A stretch of DNA of 64,000 nucleotides from Clitoria ternatea (taxonomy: Eukaryota; Streptophyta; Magnoliopsida; Fabales; Fabaceae). The stretch is taken from contig CM075676.1 in assembly GCA_037962975.1 (NCBI GenBank), forward strand, positions 95,922,001-95,986,000, given 5' to 3'. A program made the position numbers and the translations under genes. Position 1 is the first letter of the stretch; every line of letters begins with the position of its first letter. The notes below the pieces were generated by a model, which made no database searches, was not told the origin of the DNA, and saw only the letters and a program-made list of their open reading frames with translations. This document shows positions 45,436 through 57,162 of this stretch, in pieces.

Positions 45436-45800
45436 TCAAAATTTCATGGTTAGGTGCATGGTGGAGACTACAGCGCCCAGGGCGTTAAGGGATGGTCTCC
45501 CCGGCAGGGTGTTGTAGGAGCTGGGGAAGTTAATGACTAGAAACTTGACTTGGATTGCATGGCTGTCTCTTCTATTCCTAAAGGTAGTCCTTAGGGCAAT
45601 AAACCCTAAAACTTGCACAGAATCACTGGAAAAATTGAGTAAAGTTTGGTTATACCTTTTCAACCACCGGGTAGGAAAACCCATCTTCTGGTACGTTTTC
45701 CAGGGTAGAATGTCTGTTGAGCTTCTCTGGTCTACTAATACCTATTCCACCATAAAGTCTTCAACTCCCATGGTGACTACCATTGGCTCGTCTCTATTGG
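45436..45800 (-). pseudogene. Tat protease
   Basis: Includes VLVDQRSSTDIL (near 45720-45760), the Asp-containing active-site loop in the form seen in Tat and Ogre elements. Then FLVINFPSSYNTLPGRPSLN and ALGAVVSTMHLTMKF follow, the conserved flap and C-terminal strand. It is an aspartic protease that would cut the gag-pol polyprotein. Stops separate it from gag and reverse transcriptase. Confidence 0.8.
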
Positions 45801-46060
45801 GGCCACCCTCAGGGAAGTCTGACCTGTCAAAAGTAATGATCACCGGGTCCAAGTCCGCCCACGGTAAGTTTACCTGGCCCGATCGGTGTAACTAGCATGC
45901 GTGAGTGCCTGGGAATCCACCTGAAATGGTGTATATAACTATCTTTTTGTCTTCCCTTATACCTGCAGGTCTTAGGAAATCGAGGGCGTGAGGCTCATGA
46001 TCTATCTCGAGTCTGGTGTTCGAGTTGGTCAGGATACTTTCTTTCTCTCTTCTGGTTTCC

Positions 46061-47233
46061 CTATTTTGGTATACCATCCTTCTTAGTGACGAACCTCTCT
46101 AAGTGTCCCTGGCAAATTAGATGCTCTATCTGATTGCAGAGGGAGCGGCATTCCTCCGTTGCATGGCTACGGGCTCGGTCGTACTCATAATATCTGGACG
46201 TGTCCAACCCTTTTGGTCCCTCTCCCGGGGGGAAGCGCAAGGAGTCCAAGATTGTAGACTTCGTGCATGATCCGCTCACGACAATCCTTTAGTGGCATGA
46301 AGTTGGTGTACCTAGGAGCATTGTAAGCATCAACATGCTTATCCCGACCCTGTTTGGGGCTTCTCTTTTTCTGGTCGGGCCGATGGGTGACCCGCTCGGA
46401 GGATCCCAACCGATCGACTTCTTGCTCATTTACAATAATATATCGGGAGGCCCTTGCCCAAAATTCATCCATGTCCTGGGGTGGCTTCTTGGCTAAGGAG
46501 TCAGAGAACTTGCTCGGGCATAGGCCAGTTTGTATGGCGTGTAATGCCACTTCAGGACTAAGGTCCCGGATCTGAATGGCCTGCTCGAAAAAATAAGCCA
46601 TGTACTTCTTCAAGGTTTCTTTCGGAAGCTGGTGTAAGTTTACTAGGCTATGTGAAGTTTTCTACACGACCTTGCTGGTGGTGAATTGATTAAGGAACTT
46701 CTTACTGAGATCAGAAAATTTAGTAACGCTCTTCTAGGGAAGATGGAAGAACCAGTGGATGGCCGACTTGGTCAACTTAGTGGGGAAAGTCTAACAAAAG
46801 AGGGAGTCTGACGCCCCAGTAACCAGCATGGATGTGGTGTACATGGTGAGGTGTTCTTCGGGGTCCCCCTACCGTCGTATTTTTCCATGGAAGGGGGCTT
46901 GTAGTTTGGAGGGGTAGGGGCATCCATGATCTCATCGGACCATGGATGGGCAGCGAATGGGAGTTCGGGCTCGTATCTCGTGGTCTCTCGCGTTTGGTAG
47001 GAGACATGGCCAGTGGGCTTTCACTGGGCAGATCAGCCGCCATTGTTGCTGGAAGCCTCTTGCTTGCCACCCCTTTGTCCCCGAAGTTCTACGTTCTCTT
47101 GTTGCAGGTTGGCCATCATTTTCTGCAGGGTTTCCACCATGTTTGTGAGTCGTTGTATTTTATCGCTGTGATGGGACAACTCTTGACGACGTCAGTCATC
47201 TTCCTCCCGATGGGTGTTTCTAGTGTTTACCAT
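46061..47233 (-). pseudogene. Tat gag
   Basis: An ATG at 47233 opens MVNTRNTHREEDD and then a stop. A coiled-coil-like part (NMVETLQKMMANLQQENVEL) follows, then the Retrotrans_gag core: MEKYDGRGDPEEHLTMYTTS, SAIHWFFHLP, VTKFSDLSKKFLNQFTTSK, and a 142-codon open part with HAIQTGLCPSKFSDSLAKKP. At least five stops and some frame changes break it. It is the structural protein of the particle. Its start lies about 70 bp after the primer-binding site, which supports the orientation. Confidence 0.88.
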
Positions 47234-47310
47234 GGCTAAGATCAGAATCGGAACTAGGATTAGGGTTAGAGAAAAGTGGTGCAGGATCCGTTTTACCAGG
47301 CCCTACGGTA

Positions 47311-47317
47311 GGCGCCA
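47311..47317 (-). other. Tat primer-binding site
   Basis: TGGCGCC on the minus strand, three bases after the end of the 5' LTR, followed by TACCGTAGGGC. This form of primer site is found in Tat and Athila elements. Confidence 0.75.
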
Positions 47318-47320
47318 AAA

Positions 47321-47556
47321 TGTTCACACACAGAAAGTAGACACAAAACCCTAGAGAATTTCCCTAGGGATTAGGTTTATTATCTCTCTATAATGTGTCA
47401 ATTAGTTTACAATGTATGCATAAAAGGTTCATTTATACCTAAGTTAGAATTAAGAGGATCCAGGCCCATTTGACTAAAACTAACAGAATTCCTCCTCTAG
47501 CTAAGATCAAGGGAATCAGGAGGACCGGTTGGATCCCCCCGACCTCACGGGGAACA
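47321..47556 (-). repeat. 5' LTR of the Tat element
   Basis: 236 bp, TG...CA ends, flanked on the outside by the AGAAA duplication. Confidence 0.9.
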
Positions 47557-47561
47557 AGAAA

Positions 47562-50500
47562 TAATTGGATTAAAGCCAAAAATTTTAGGGAATTTTAAAT
47601 ACAAATATGAGGTTAGGATTTTGAGTAAGAAAAAATTAGGAATTTCAGCCTTTGGTGAATCATGATAATTATGGAACTTAAAAGGATCCAATCGATTTGG
47701 TTCATAGAAATTTCGTGTAAAAATAATAATATGAGAGTTTTGAGAAAAGAAAAAATAATTGATTAAAGGATTTGATTGTTGAAATAAATACGTTAAGAAA
47801 AAATTGGATCTGTGCAAAAGGAAAAAAAAGTAAGGATTAAGAAATGTTTTAGATTATAATTTTATGGTCATAAATTAGATTAGGGTATTCGGTCTTTCAA
47901 AAGCCTGTAGAAAATAGATCTTGAGTTGGCCTAGAAAGGAGAGTGAGTTGAGAATTCTACCCCATCATATGGTTGACTGGCCAGCAAACATTAAAATCAT
48001 GGAAAAGTATGTTAAAAAGAAATAGATAATGAATAATAAATTATGGGATAGTAGGCCTAACTCGACAAACCTGTTAAAGAATAAGGAAAAAAATCTAGTT
48101 CCACCTTTGACCCGTATTCGGAAGGCTTGATGGATTAGGGTATGGTGAGTGACGAACTAAAATTGTGTTGTTTAATCTTACCATTTTTTGGGAGGTCAAA
48201 CTCTATTTGTCATTCCTTATATATTGATCATAGTATTTTTCTTTTTGTATATTTTATTCATACTAAAACCAAACAAAATTATTTTTTTATATTTTGTTCA
48301 TACTTAAACCAAACAAAATTATTAGAATTTAATGTAATTAAACAAAAAAATTATAAATGTAAATTACATTTTTAAAACTTAAACTCAATATTACAAATTA
48401 AATTAAAGCGATATCGGCTAGCAATCTAAGAAGTTAAAGGGGTTGTTTGTTTAAGCTTTTGAATATGCGTAAAAAAAGTGATTAATTTATATTTTTGGGA
48501 TTTTAAGATAATTAAAAGTTATATTTTTTTTTGTAATTACATTAAAAGTTATTGATTTATATTAAAAAGGTTCACTTATTTAAAGGGTAGTTAAAATTCA
48601 GTTTCTTTTAAAAATCAATTCAAAATAGTTTTTTAAAATAATGAGAAATATATTTTTTATATAATAGTTTTTTTTAAAAGAAATGTAAACAAAAATCCCA
48701 GACTCGATGTACGGTCGAAATATTTTGTTTTGGCAATTTAGTCAATATTTGCTACAATTGGTACTGAGCAGAAGTTCTAAGCGCGTATCCGTTAATGGTA
48801 ATTGAAATGAAAGTGGACAATAACCTTGAATGAATTTTATCCTTCATGTTAGGTAGAGGTTGAAATCTTAGAATGATAATTGATATCGCGTGGTTAAGTC
48901 AAATTAGTCATATTGACTTTTTTATATATCAAAATTATTATAAATAAAAACAATATAAACTAGAATGTACAGTGTGGTAATTAGTCATAGATGTAGAATA
49001 TTTACTTTCATAATTTTTATCTCATTATAAAGACCAATTTTTTTAAAAAAGGTTCTTTTATTAAGGGATCTCAACTTGACCTGATAATTCATATTTGAAG
49101 ACCAAAAATATAAATGAAAAGAAAAATAAGCATGGTATGTTTTATTGTTATTTTTGTTTAGTAGTAGTGCAATGGAGGTACAATTTGGGATATGGAATAT
49201 TTAATCAATTGTTTTATATTGAAAGTGCAAATATTTGAATAGAGAGAGATGAAATGGGTAGGAGTCTTGAAGATTAATCTGAAAGTTAAACAATTAATTG
49301 ACTATACCTGATCAGCTGTGCAATTTGATCGATGTTATATTAATTCAAATTAAACAATGAAAATATAATTAATTAAACAGTAAAAAAAAGGTGGTACTGT
49401 TAATAGCTGAATGTATCGGTAATCAGATTAATTGTTGTTAAATGTCTTATAATTATCACTGAATGAATTGTTGTAGGTCCCTTGAGGGGATGGGTATCTT
49501 AAAGATTTGTCACAACTTTAATAAGCACATTTTAAAAACCCGTCTTTTAAGGGTTGCAGGAATCTTACTAGAAGTTGAATTGAAAGAGGATTAGGTGGTG
49601 TGATTAAGGTGTATTACGTAAGCAGCATGCTTCCTTTTGAACATGTAACTGATGGAAGAAGAACTTTTGTTAATTTGTGCTAGAAAGGTAGCTAAAAGCT
49701 TGTGTGTAAAGTATAGGAGAGAGATTGGTTAGTGGTGTTTTGGCATGAACAAAACTTGAACACCATTAGTTAGTGGAGGAAAAGTAACTTTTCATCTGGC
49801 TTCATCTAAGTGGGATTTTCAATAGTTAGTAACACTTTAAGGATTCCATGTAATCGAAAAGTTTTTAAGTAAAGAAAGATGCCTTGTTAATTCAAACAAA
49901 AACTTTTTGAGGTGGGAATTTGGCATCTTCTCCTTATCCCCTACATAGCGAAAATGGAATTAAATGGAATATATAATAGCTATTACATGGGGCGGTGCTC
50001 CTCCCATCATAAGCAGCTACCTAACCTTTTATGATTTCCTCTTCATCCATGACTCATATATGGAACAATTATGTTATATAATGAACATATACCCCACAAC
50101 TGATAAATACCTAGTAATCTTTTTATCCTCTACAATATCATCACAATTATCTGGTCCCTCAAACATAAACAACTAAACTTTAAAATATTTTGATATAAAA
50201 TATAACTAAATATTACATAATTACAACTTATTTAATGATATAACTTTTAGAACATCCTTTAAAAGAAAAAAAAAAGACACTGTTAGTGACTTTTAAAATG
50301 GAAAGATATATTTTTTTTGTTTGAGTAATTAATGATAGGGATACTTAGGAATTATAGCTCATGTTTTTATAACATTAAATAAAATCAACTAGTAATTTAA
50401 TTAATTTGAGTTAGTTATTTGTTGTTTATATTCAAAAATTGGAGTATGTTATTTGAACTGGATCAATTGAACCACGAAACAATATTTTTAATGAAAGGTT

Positions 50501-52950
50501 TTGTTATAATTAAAGTTCTATTTAGTAAAGTTTAGTAAGACGACATTTTAGATACGTAACTTAATAAAAAGATTATGCAATATGTTATTTTTGAATGAGA
50601 ATTTATACTATGAATTTGATCATAAAACTTGATGAAATAAGTTGAAAATAACTTTTTTTAATAAGTTATATGAAATAAATTATTAAAATAAGTCAAAAAC
50701 AATTCATAGGAGCTATAAGTTATTTTCATGAGTTATCTGTAAATTTTTCCAAACTCACCCTTTGTCTTATGACTTATAAATTATGTTGACTTTTCAAGTA
50801 ATTTATAACTTATAGCTTTTCATGTAGCATATTGAAATATAGTTGTTTGAGAAAATTAGTTTAAATTATGTTAAATAACTTCAAAAGACATATAATATTA
50901 AAAACATTTATCTAACCTTTGTAACTTTGCAGAGGATAAGAACTAAAAGTATAAAGTTTTGTTGAAAATTAACATAATGTAACATATTTTTAGTGAAAAA
51001 AATTATTTTTGATTTTTTTTATAATTTATAAGGTTGCATGTTAGATAAACTCATATTTTAGTTATATGGGAGGTAAAAGTTATCACTTCCAAAAAAATAT
51101 ATAAGGGTAAAAGTGATCAATAAACAATTAATAAAATAACTTATAACTTTTAAGAAGTTTTAAATTGCATAATATATTTACATATACAAGCTACGTGAAG
51201 CAACTACTCTAAGGTCAAAAGCAAATAAAAGACTACAAATCATTACACTACACCTAACCAGACCCAATAAAAAAGAAATGAGAAAGATAAAGAAATTAAA
51301 ATAAAGATGTAGAAATGGGTGAAAGTAGGAACTCGTTGTAAGTAGGTTGTAAAATGTGTCTCTTATTAATGAAGGAAGGTGAAAGTGCAACCACATAAGG
51401 AAGATGAGAGCCAATACAATGAAAGGTGAAGGATGTGATAGAGTAACTTTATCCTATAAAAATGAAATTGTGAAAGAAAGATAAAAAGAAAGGGAAGATA
51501 GCCTAAAGGAGAGATATGCTTATGGAGGGAGGGATTTAACGGAGACAAGAAAATGGAGAGAAATTAAAGAGAGAGATGGGGGAGAGAGAGAGAGAAGTAG
51601 ATTAAGGGTTGAAAATAGAAAGGGTAAATGGAGATATGTTGTATTTTAAAAGATTTGCAATCAATGACTAAAGCAGTCATGAATTGAGACAACTTTGATG
51701 CTAACTATGTAGAAATTTTGCAATTGATCACTAAAGTAATTGCAAAGTCTAACAACTTTAAAGCCAACTTTGGGACCAACAATACTTATTCCCTTGCTAA
51801 CTATGGAGGTAAATGAAACTAAAATGTGCCATGTTAAATTAATTTGTCACTACACCACAATCAGTCGTAAAATATGGACAACATAATATCTCATTTTGTC
51901 ATAAATTTTATGGCTAAATTTTATCTAGAGATTAGTTTCTCATTAGTCGCACACATAATGTCCTTTCCTAAAAACCTTTCATTCTTATGACTGAATTTCT
52001 GACCACCACATGCAAACTTTTTAAATCAATAGTAAAATCAATCGTAAAATAATTTATCTATTTTTAGGTCATGGAAATTTCTAATACGCAAATGTGGTCA
52101 TAAATTAAAATTGAAATCTTCCGACCATAAAATTATGTTGCAAAGCCAATAAGTTTTAGTAGTGAAGTACATTCTCAATTAGTCAAACTTGATACCATTA
52201 GTCAAACTAACACAATACCTACTAGTTTTTTTATGCTTGCAATGACATAGTACATCTGTACCTATACATACATACTCATCTGATATCCATACCAGCCCCC
52301 AGACTAAAGGAAATGGTAAAACCATTGATCTAACCAAGAGGCGGCATAAAGGCATAATCCAATGAACTAACATCCCACTCGGTCTTTGATTTGACCTTTA
52401 TAATGGGATAGTTGTCATGGATTCTAGCCAAAAGCCTACAAATAGGTAAGAGCCTCTGAACACAGGATGCAATTTTACTACATAAGCAGTTTAGTCATCT
52501 AACACATAACAAATCATGAGTTGGACCTATGGCTATAAATACCATCATTTATGATGATCAAAGTAAGTCATTTATTACTCTGAATGTTCTGGTATTGAGA
52601 ACTATACTAACTTAAGCTTTGAAGAGAGAAGAAAAGAAAATCTTTGTTGGTGCCACAACCACTTGTTCCAAGATAAGGGAGAAGAAAATACCAGACACCG
52701 AAGTTGAAGGCACTCTGCACCCACTGAGTCAGTGTGACATAATATTGGATATTCACTGGACCGACGTAACATTAGAGTGATATACAGATCCAAGACCGAT
52801 TGCAAAAACAGTTTTTCTATGCCTTCATACCGGATAATTCACATACATATATACATATATATTATTTTTCTTTAATATACTTTATTCTAATTCAACCTGT
52901 TTCAACATGATCACTTTTAAAATTTAATTACACTACCAATGATTCAAACT
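47562..52950. other. AT-rich intergenic sequence without supported genes
   Basis: All frames are short and lack domains. Items worth naming: a duplicated stretch with AACCAAACAAAATTATT at about 48268 and 48308; an inverted-repeat-like block at about 48440-48720 (GGGGTTGTTTGTTTAAGC at the left, AATGTAAACAAAAATCCC at the right), possibly a hAT MITE; purine-rich sequence with GGGGGAGAGAGAGAGAG at 51575-51600; and a block at 51650-52165 with CTAAAG and TGCAATTGATCAC words that resembles a decayed transposon. Confidence 0.35.
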
Positions 52951-52959
52951 CAAGCTAAG

Positions 52960-52960
<1 letters not shown>

Positions 52961-53001
<41 letters not shown>
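52961..53001. repeat. TA dinucleotide microsatellite
   Basis: About 20 TA units. Confidence 0.95.
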
Positions 53002-53002
<1 letters not shown>

Positions 53003-55268
53003 ATCTCTAACTTATTTTTAGACAATACTTTGTTTTAGGAAAATTCTAAAATCATTAGTTTTGTCACATGACAGTAGTCTCTCATGTCATATGGTTGTGT
53101 CAAAATATTTTTAGACATAAGTATGTGGGAGACTTTTATTTAGGGTTATTTCATTATTTTACTTAGTTTTACTTTATCATAACCAATGTTTGTATAAGTA
53201 GTCCTAAACCCAAACGTTTTGTGTAACATCCTAGATTTAATTATTAGTTAATTTTATTGGTCAAATAATTAAATTAGGAGTGTTAAATTAATTTGAGCCA
53301 GTCACATTAATTTTTGAAATTTATTTGGGTAAGTTTTGGGTAACTAAAAGTTACCAGATTGGTTTTAGAAATTAACTGAACATGTAAAAGGATGAAATTG
53401 CCCCTAAGTTCAATTGCATCACTTTCCCTTATGTTTTTTTTTCTCTCTCGTGCATGCCTCGAATGAACAAAGGTATTTTTCTTTCTCCCACAACCGAAGA
53501 CACCCATCTTCTTCATCCACCAATTCCTTTAAATTCTACCAACTTAAGGTGAACGTTAAGCCCATTTTCATATTCTTCTTCCTCGGGCAGCTTGGACAAG
53601 TGGGGTTCCTCCATTTTAATTTTGAAAGGTGTGTGGCTATGATTTCCGCTTTGGTTTTTGCTTGTTCTTGGAACCCCCATTCTTAAATTCTTCCAATTCT
53701 ATGCTTGTAGTAAATTTTGAAGCCAATTAAGGTGTGTGAGCAGCGTTAGCCTTATTGGGGTTTTGATTCTCTTCGTTTCGAGTAAGTTTACAACAACCCA
53801 TTATTCGGTTTGGCTCAGTTTCATAAATTTGTGTATTTACCCCCTATTTCCATGGCTTAAGGAACCTTTTCGGAGTTGTTTCAACTCGTGGGCGGAGTAA
53901 GAACTTGGGGGTTTAGTGTCGTAATCAGTTTTGGGAGTCGTTGATGATTATCGGTATGTCGGAACTTACCAAAATTATTAGAAATTGAGGATTCTAGTTC
54001 CAATATATGTAATTTGTAGCATATCGAGTGTTAAAATAATTATTATTGAATTTTAGGAATCATTGGCTTTGGGAGCTAGTGAACGAAAAAGGCAAGAAAA
54101 TGATTGGATAGCATTTCAAGTATTGGAATCGAGGATTCTAGGTAAGGGGGGTATTATATATCTTAAATGCATGAGTTAGAAATAAATTAGAGGATAGATC
54201 GATGTGTGGTTGAATTGATATACTTTATTGTGTGCTAATGGCATATGTAGATGGTGTGACTATCCCTTATTGATGTATTGGTTGATAAATGAATTGGTTT
54301 ACTTTCTATGCATTGGTTGAATTGAGATAATGTGATATGACATGTATTTGATGTTAGAGACAAGCTAGTATAGCTAAATTGATGATGAGAATTAAATATG
54401 ATTTATGTTTGTGCATAGCATTTGCATTTGAGGGCTTACATGACTGTAGGGGGCTTGTAATGCTGGCCCATATGGGAAGGCTGCCTTTGGATAGGCATAG
54501 ACCATGTGGTGGTTTCTTTAGATTCCACAGATGCCTTTGAGTGAGACTTAAGGCTAGCTTGCAACACTACCGTTGTCGTTGGGAGTGATTATGTTGCATG
54601 AGTAGGCAAGCGGTTGGGTACCTATAAAATAACCAAATCAGCTGGGAGCTGAGATATATTGTCGTTTACTAATATCCCATCTTAGAGACGGATCTACATG
54701 CATTGCATTATAGCTGTGAGATAGCCACTATGATATTGATAAGCTGTAGGATAACTATTGATATGCATTAAAAGCTGCGGGGCAGCCATCGTGATGATGA
54801 GAAGCTGGGAGACAACTATTGATGATGTTTGACATTATATGATGATATTTATGATGGGATATTTGGATACCCATGAGGAATGTTAAATGGCAATGATGAT
54901 GTGATGAACTAGATTGGGAATTATGCAGTGAACTTAGACTGCGAGGGTGAATGGTAAAAAGCTTGAGAAGCTGATGGTGTATGAATCCTAATAAGGATTC
55001 ACTTGTGTATATGATTAGTATATAGCTCTTGATATAGTAGCCTTGGCTGGCTCTTTTTGGAAACTTAAATCGTGTGTACATGGTTGACCTGGATATTTAA
55101 TGACCTTATTAGAGGCTTAGGGTTTATTTTGATGCATATATACATGTGTTATTTTGAAACATGAAGCCTTGATGCGTGATATAGGTATATATAAGCAAAT
55201 TGATACGTTATGCCCAGGAACTGTCCTTAATTGTATACATTGTTGATTTATTGTTATAGGAAGGGAAT

Positions 55269-56446
55269 TGATCCGGCCTGGATACCGACCCCTAAAGTTG
55301 TGACGTCAACACGACTGATTCCAGAGGGACAATACCACACGGTATCCGGTCTGGATACCGACCATATCACTCGGTGCCATACCATGAGGGAATCGGAAAT
55401 GTTTCACTCGGTGACATTCCACGCAGAAGTGTCGCACTCGGAGACATTCTTCTCGGGAAAGTTGCACTCAGAAACTTCCCACCCGAATTTGAGATACCGG
55501 ACACTTCATCCGTTCTCGCTTCTTTGTTACTTATAACCGATTAACTCAGTCATTTCGAGAGGTTGATCCGGACTATTTACCGGTTTCCATTCTATAACGT
55601 GCAACCGGTGTCATCGGTATACATCCGGACTCTAATTTCGAGTCGGGCATTCTCCCTATACCGGTTGTCCAGGATAACACCGTGCACACCGGATAAGGCA
55701 CCTGTTACAAGATAATATGTCTTTGACTGTTCTCCAACGTGAAACCGGTGTCATCGGTATACATCCGGACTCTAATTCCGAGTCGGGCATTCTCCCTATA
55801 CCGGTTGTCCAGGATAACACCATGCACATCGGATAATATACATGTCACCCGGCAGAAGACAATGGGCATTGCTACAGGGACAGAGATAATAATTCCATTT
55901 CCCACACTATGAGCCATAATCTGCTCCTGGGAATGATCAACTTGTTCCCTACAACTAGCCCTACATACTCTACGCTTAATATATAAAATAGCCACTTGCC
56001 TCAATCATGCTGGTGAGTGTGCATTAAACAAAATATACTTGCTTAATGGAGGTTGGTGGTTCCCTACTAACAGGTCCTCGTAAATCGAGCCAATTAGGTA
56101 TAAGAACTCACTTCAGTTTACTGGAGAAGGGTTCTGGTTCTGGTTCTGGTCCTTCTCTCCTGAATGCATCTATTTGATCCCATAGAGTGATCATTTACAT
56201 TCTACACTCGGAATATATTACTGACTTGAGCGTCGGAGAATCTTGGCAGGTGACACCACCTTTCGCCCACACCAACGCGTGAGGTCGGTGTGAAGGACCT
56301 CTAGGACGTCAAGATCGCTCTCTACATACAGAGACACCGGATACACACACAGGATACTCGCAGAGCCAGTCTTCAGTATCACTCGGTCTTCAACTTCTGT
56401 GACCGGCCCGACACCGGATCTCTTGACCCCGGTTCAGGACCAATCA
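55269..56446 (-). mobile_element. Solo LTR, 1,178 bp, nested
   Basis: On the plus strand it runs TGATCCGGCC (55269) to GGACCAATCA (56446), flanked by GGAAT at 55264-55268 and 56447-56451. Its reverse complement starts TGATTGGTCCTGAACC and matches the element starting at 63514, including GGCGAAAGGTGGTGTCACCT and GACGCTCAAG. That gives the minus orientation. GC content is higher than the host LTR, with many CCGG words. It also holds a CACTCGG-rich stretch at 55370-55500. Confidence 0.85.
55601..55836. repeat. 140-bp-spaced direct repeat inside the nested solo LTR
   Basis: AACCGGTGTCATCGGTATAC occurs at 55603 and 55743. Both copies continue with few changes through CCGAGTCGGGCATTCTCCC (or TTCGAG), CCGGTTGTCCAGGATAACAC and GGATAA, about 95 bp per copy. 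Confidence 0.92.
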
Positions 56447-57162
56447 GGAATTATGTTTATTACATGGCATATGAGATGTGAAAATTGATAGAAAAGTGTT
56501 GGTAGCATTATAATTGACGAATTATGGTAGTCCTTCATTGAAAATAATGCATAAATAGGAACTGAACATGTCAAAATGAGATTTGTGAGGTTCCGGGACC
56601 TCTGGATAAGCTTAATATCTTGTATTTGATGTTTAGAACTTGTGAGAATTGGAATGGTTCAATTTGGATAAGGAATGAAAGGATAAGTTTCTTAGTGATG
56701 GCCTAAAATGGCCCAAATGCCTCTTTGTACATAACTTGATCAGTTTTAGGAATTTTGAGGTGTGGCTAGTCGCCATAGGTCTTAATTAGTGAGAAATAGA
56801 TTGGGTTAAAATTTGGTAGTATTTGGATGCCAAACGAGTATGATATGACACGAAGAAGTTGGTTTGGGGGAATAATTGCCCCTCAACTTCTTCATAACAA
56901 TTGTAGGTAATTGAGTTGTGGAGGTGTACCAATTAGATTCACTTTGATTAGAGTTGCGCCAACTCTGATTTGACGTAAATTACTAGGCTGTGCGTAGGGA
57001 ATTAACATGTTGAAAATTCTATCTTCAACGATTTTTTGACACTTCCAAGCATAGGCTATGTTATTAGAGACCCATAAGGGCCATCCTAGGAAGGATGTGA
57101 ATTTTTGAAAAATTTTCCTCTCGTTTTTTAAAAAAAAATTAGCATAAGGTGCTCACATTTTG

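Larger units (their letters stand above)
37938..47556 (-). mobile_element. Complete but decayed Tat-type Ty3/gypsy retrotransposon
   Basis: The LTRs are 37938-38171 and 47321-47556 (about 235 bp), both TGTTCACACACAG...GAACA on the plus strand. AGAAA is duplicated at 37933-37937 and 47557-47561. On the coding minus strand TTTTGGCGCC follows the 5' LTR (primer site TGGCGCC at 47311-47317, the type used by Tat and Athila elements) and GGCTGGGGGG precedes the 3' LTR (38172-38185). gag and pol run from 47233 to about 42140 in gypsy order, with integrase last. Between pol and the 3' LTR lie a 68-bp minisatellite, a plus-strand ORF and a 35-bp minisatellite. By eye the LTRs differ at roughly 8% of positions, so it is older than the copia element. 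Confidence 0.93.
53222..57157 (+). mobile_element. Gypsy-like LTR, probably solo, with nested insertion
   Basis: Starts TGTAACATCC at 53222. CA at 57156-57157 is followed by TTTTG, which also precedes the start (53217-53221). This 5-bp match is in AT-rich sequence and could be chance. The part 54000-54560 matches 9300-9970. Sequence before 55264 and after 56447 joins smoothly once the nested solo LTR is removed. No gag, pol or primer site is present. Without the insert it is about 2.75 kb. Confidence 0.5.

Noticed and set aside
48440..48720. Possible hAT MITE with GGGGTTGTTTG ends
   Set aside because: The ends are only loosely inverted and no 8-bp target duplication is visible, so it is mentioned only as a possibility in the intergenic entry.
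51848..52164. Possible short CACTA element (CACTACACCAC... to ...TTTAGTAGTG)
   Set aside because: The 3-bp flanks differ (TGT against AAG) and the inverted repeats agree only in the first few bases.
55705..56004. 99-codon minus-strand frame in the nested solo LTR
   Set aside because: It overlaps the 140-bp direct repeat and LTR sequence, shows no domain, and is probably chance in GC-richer DNA.
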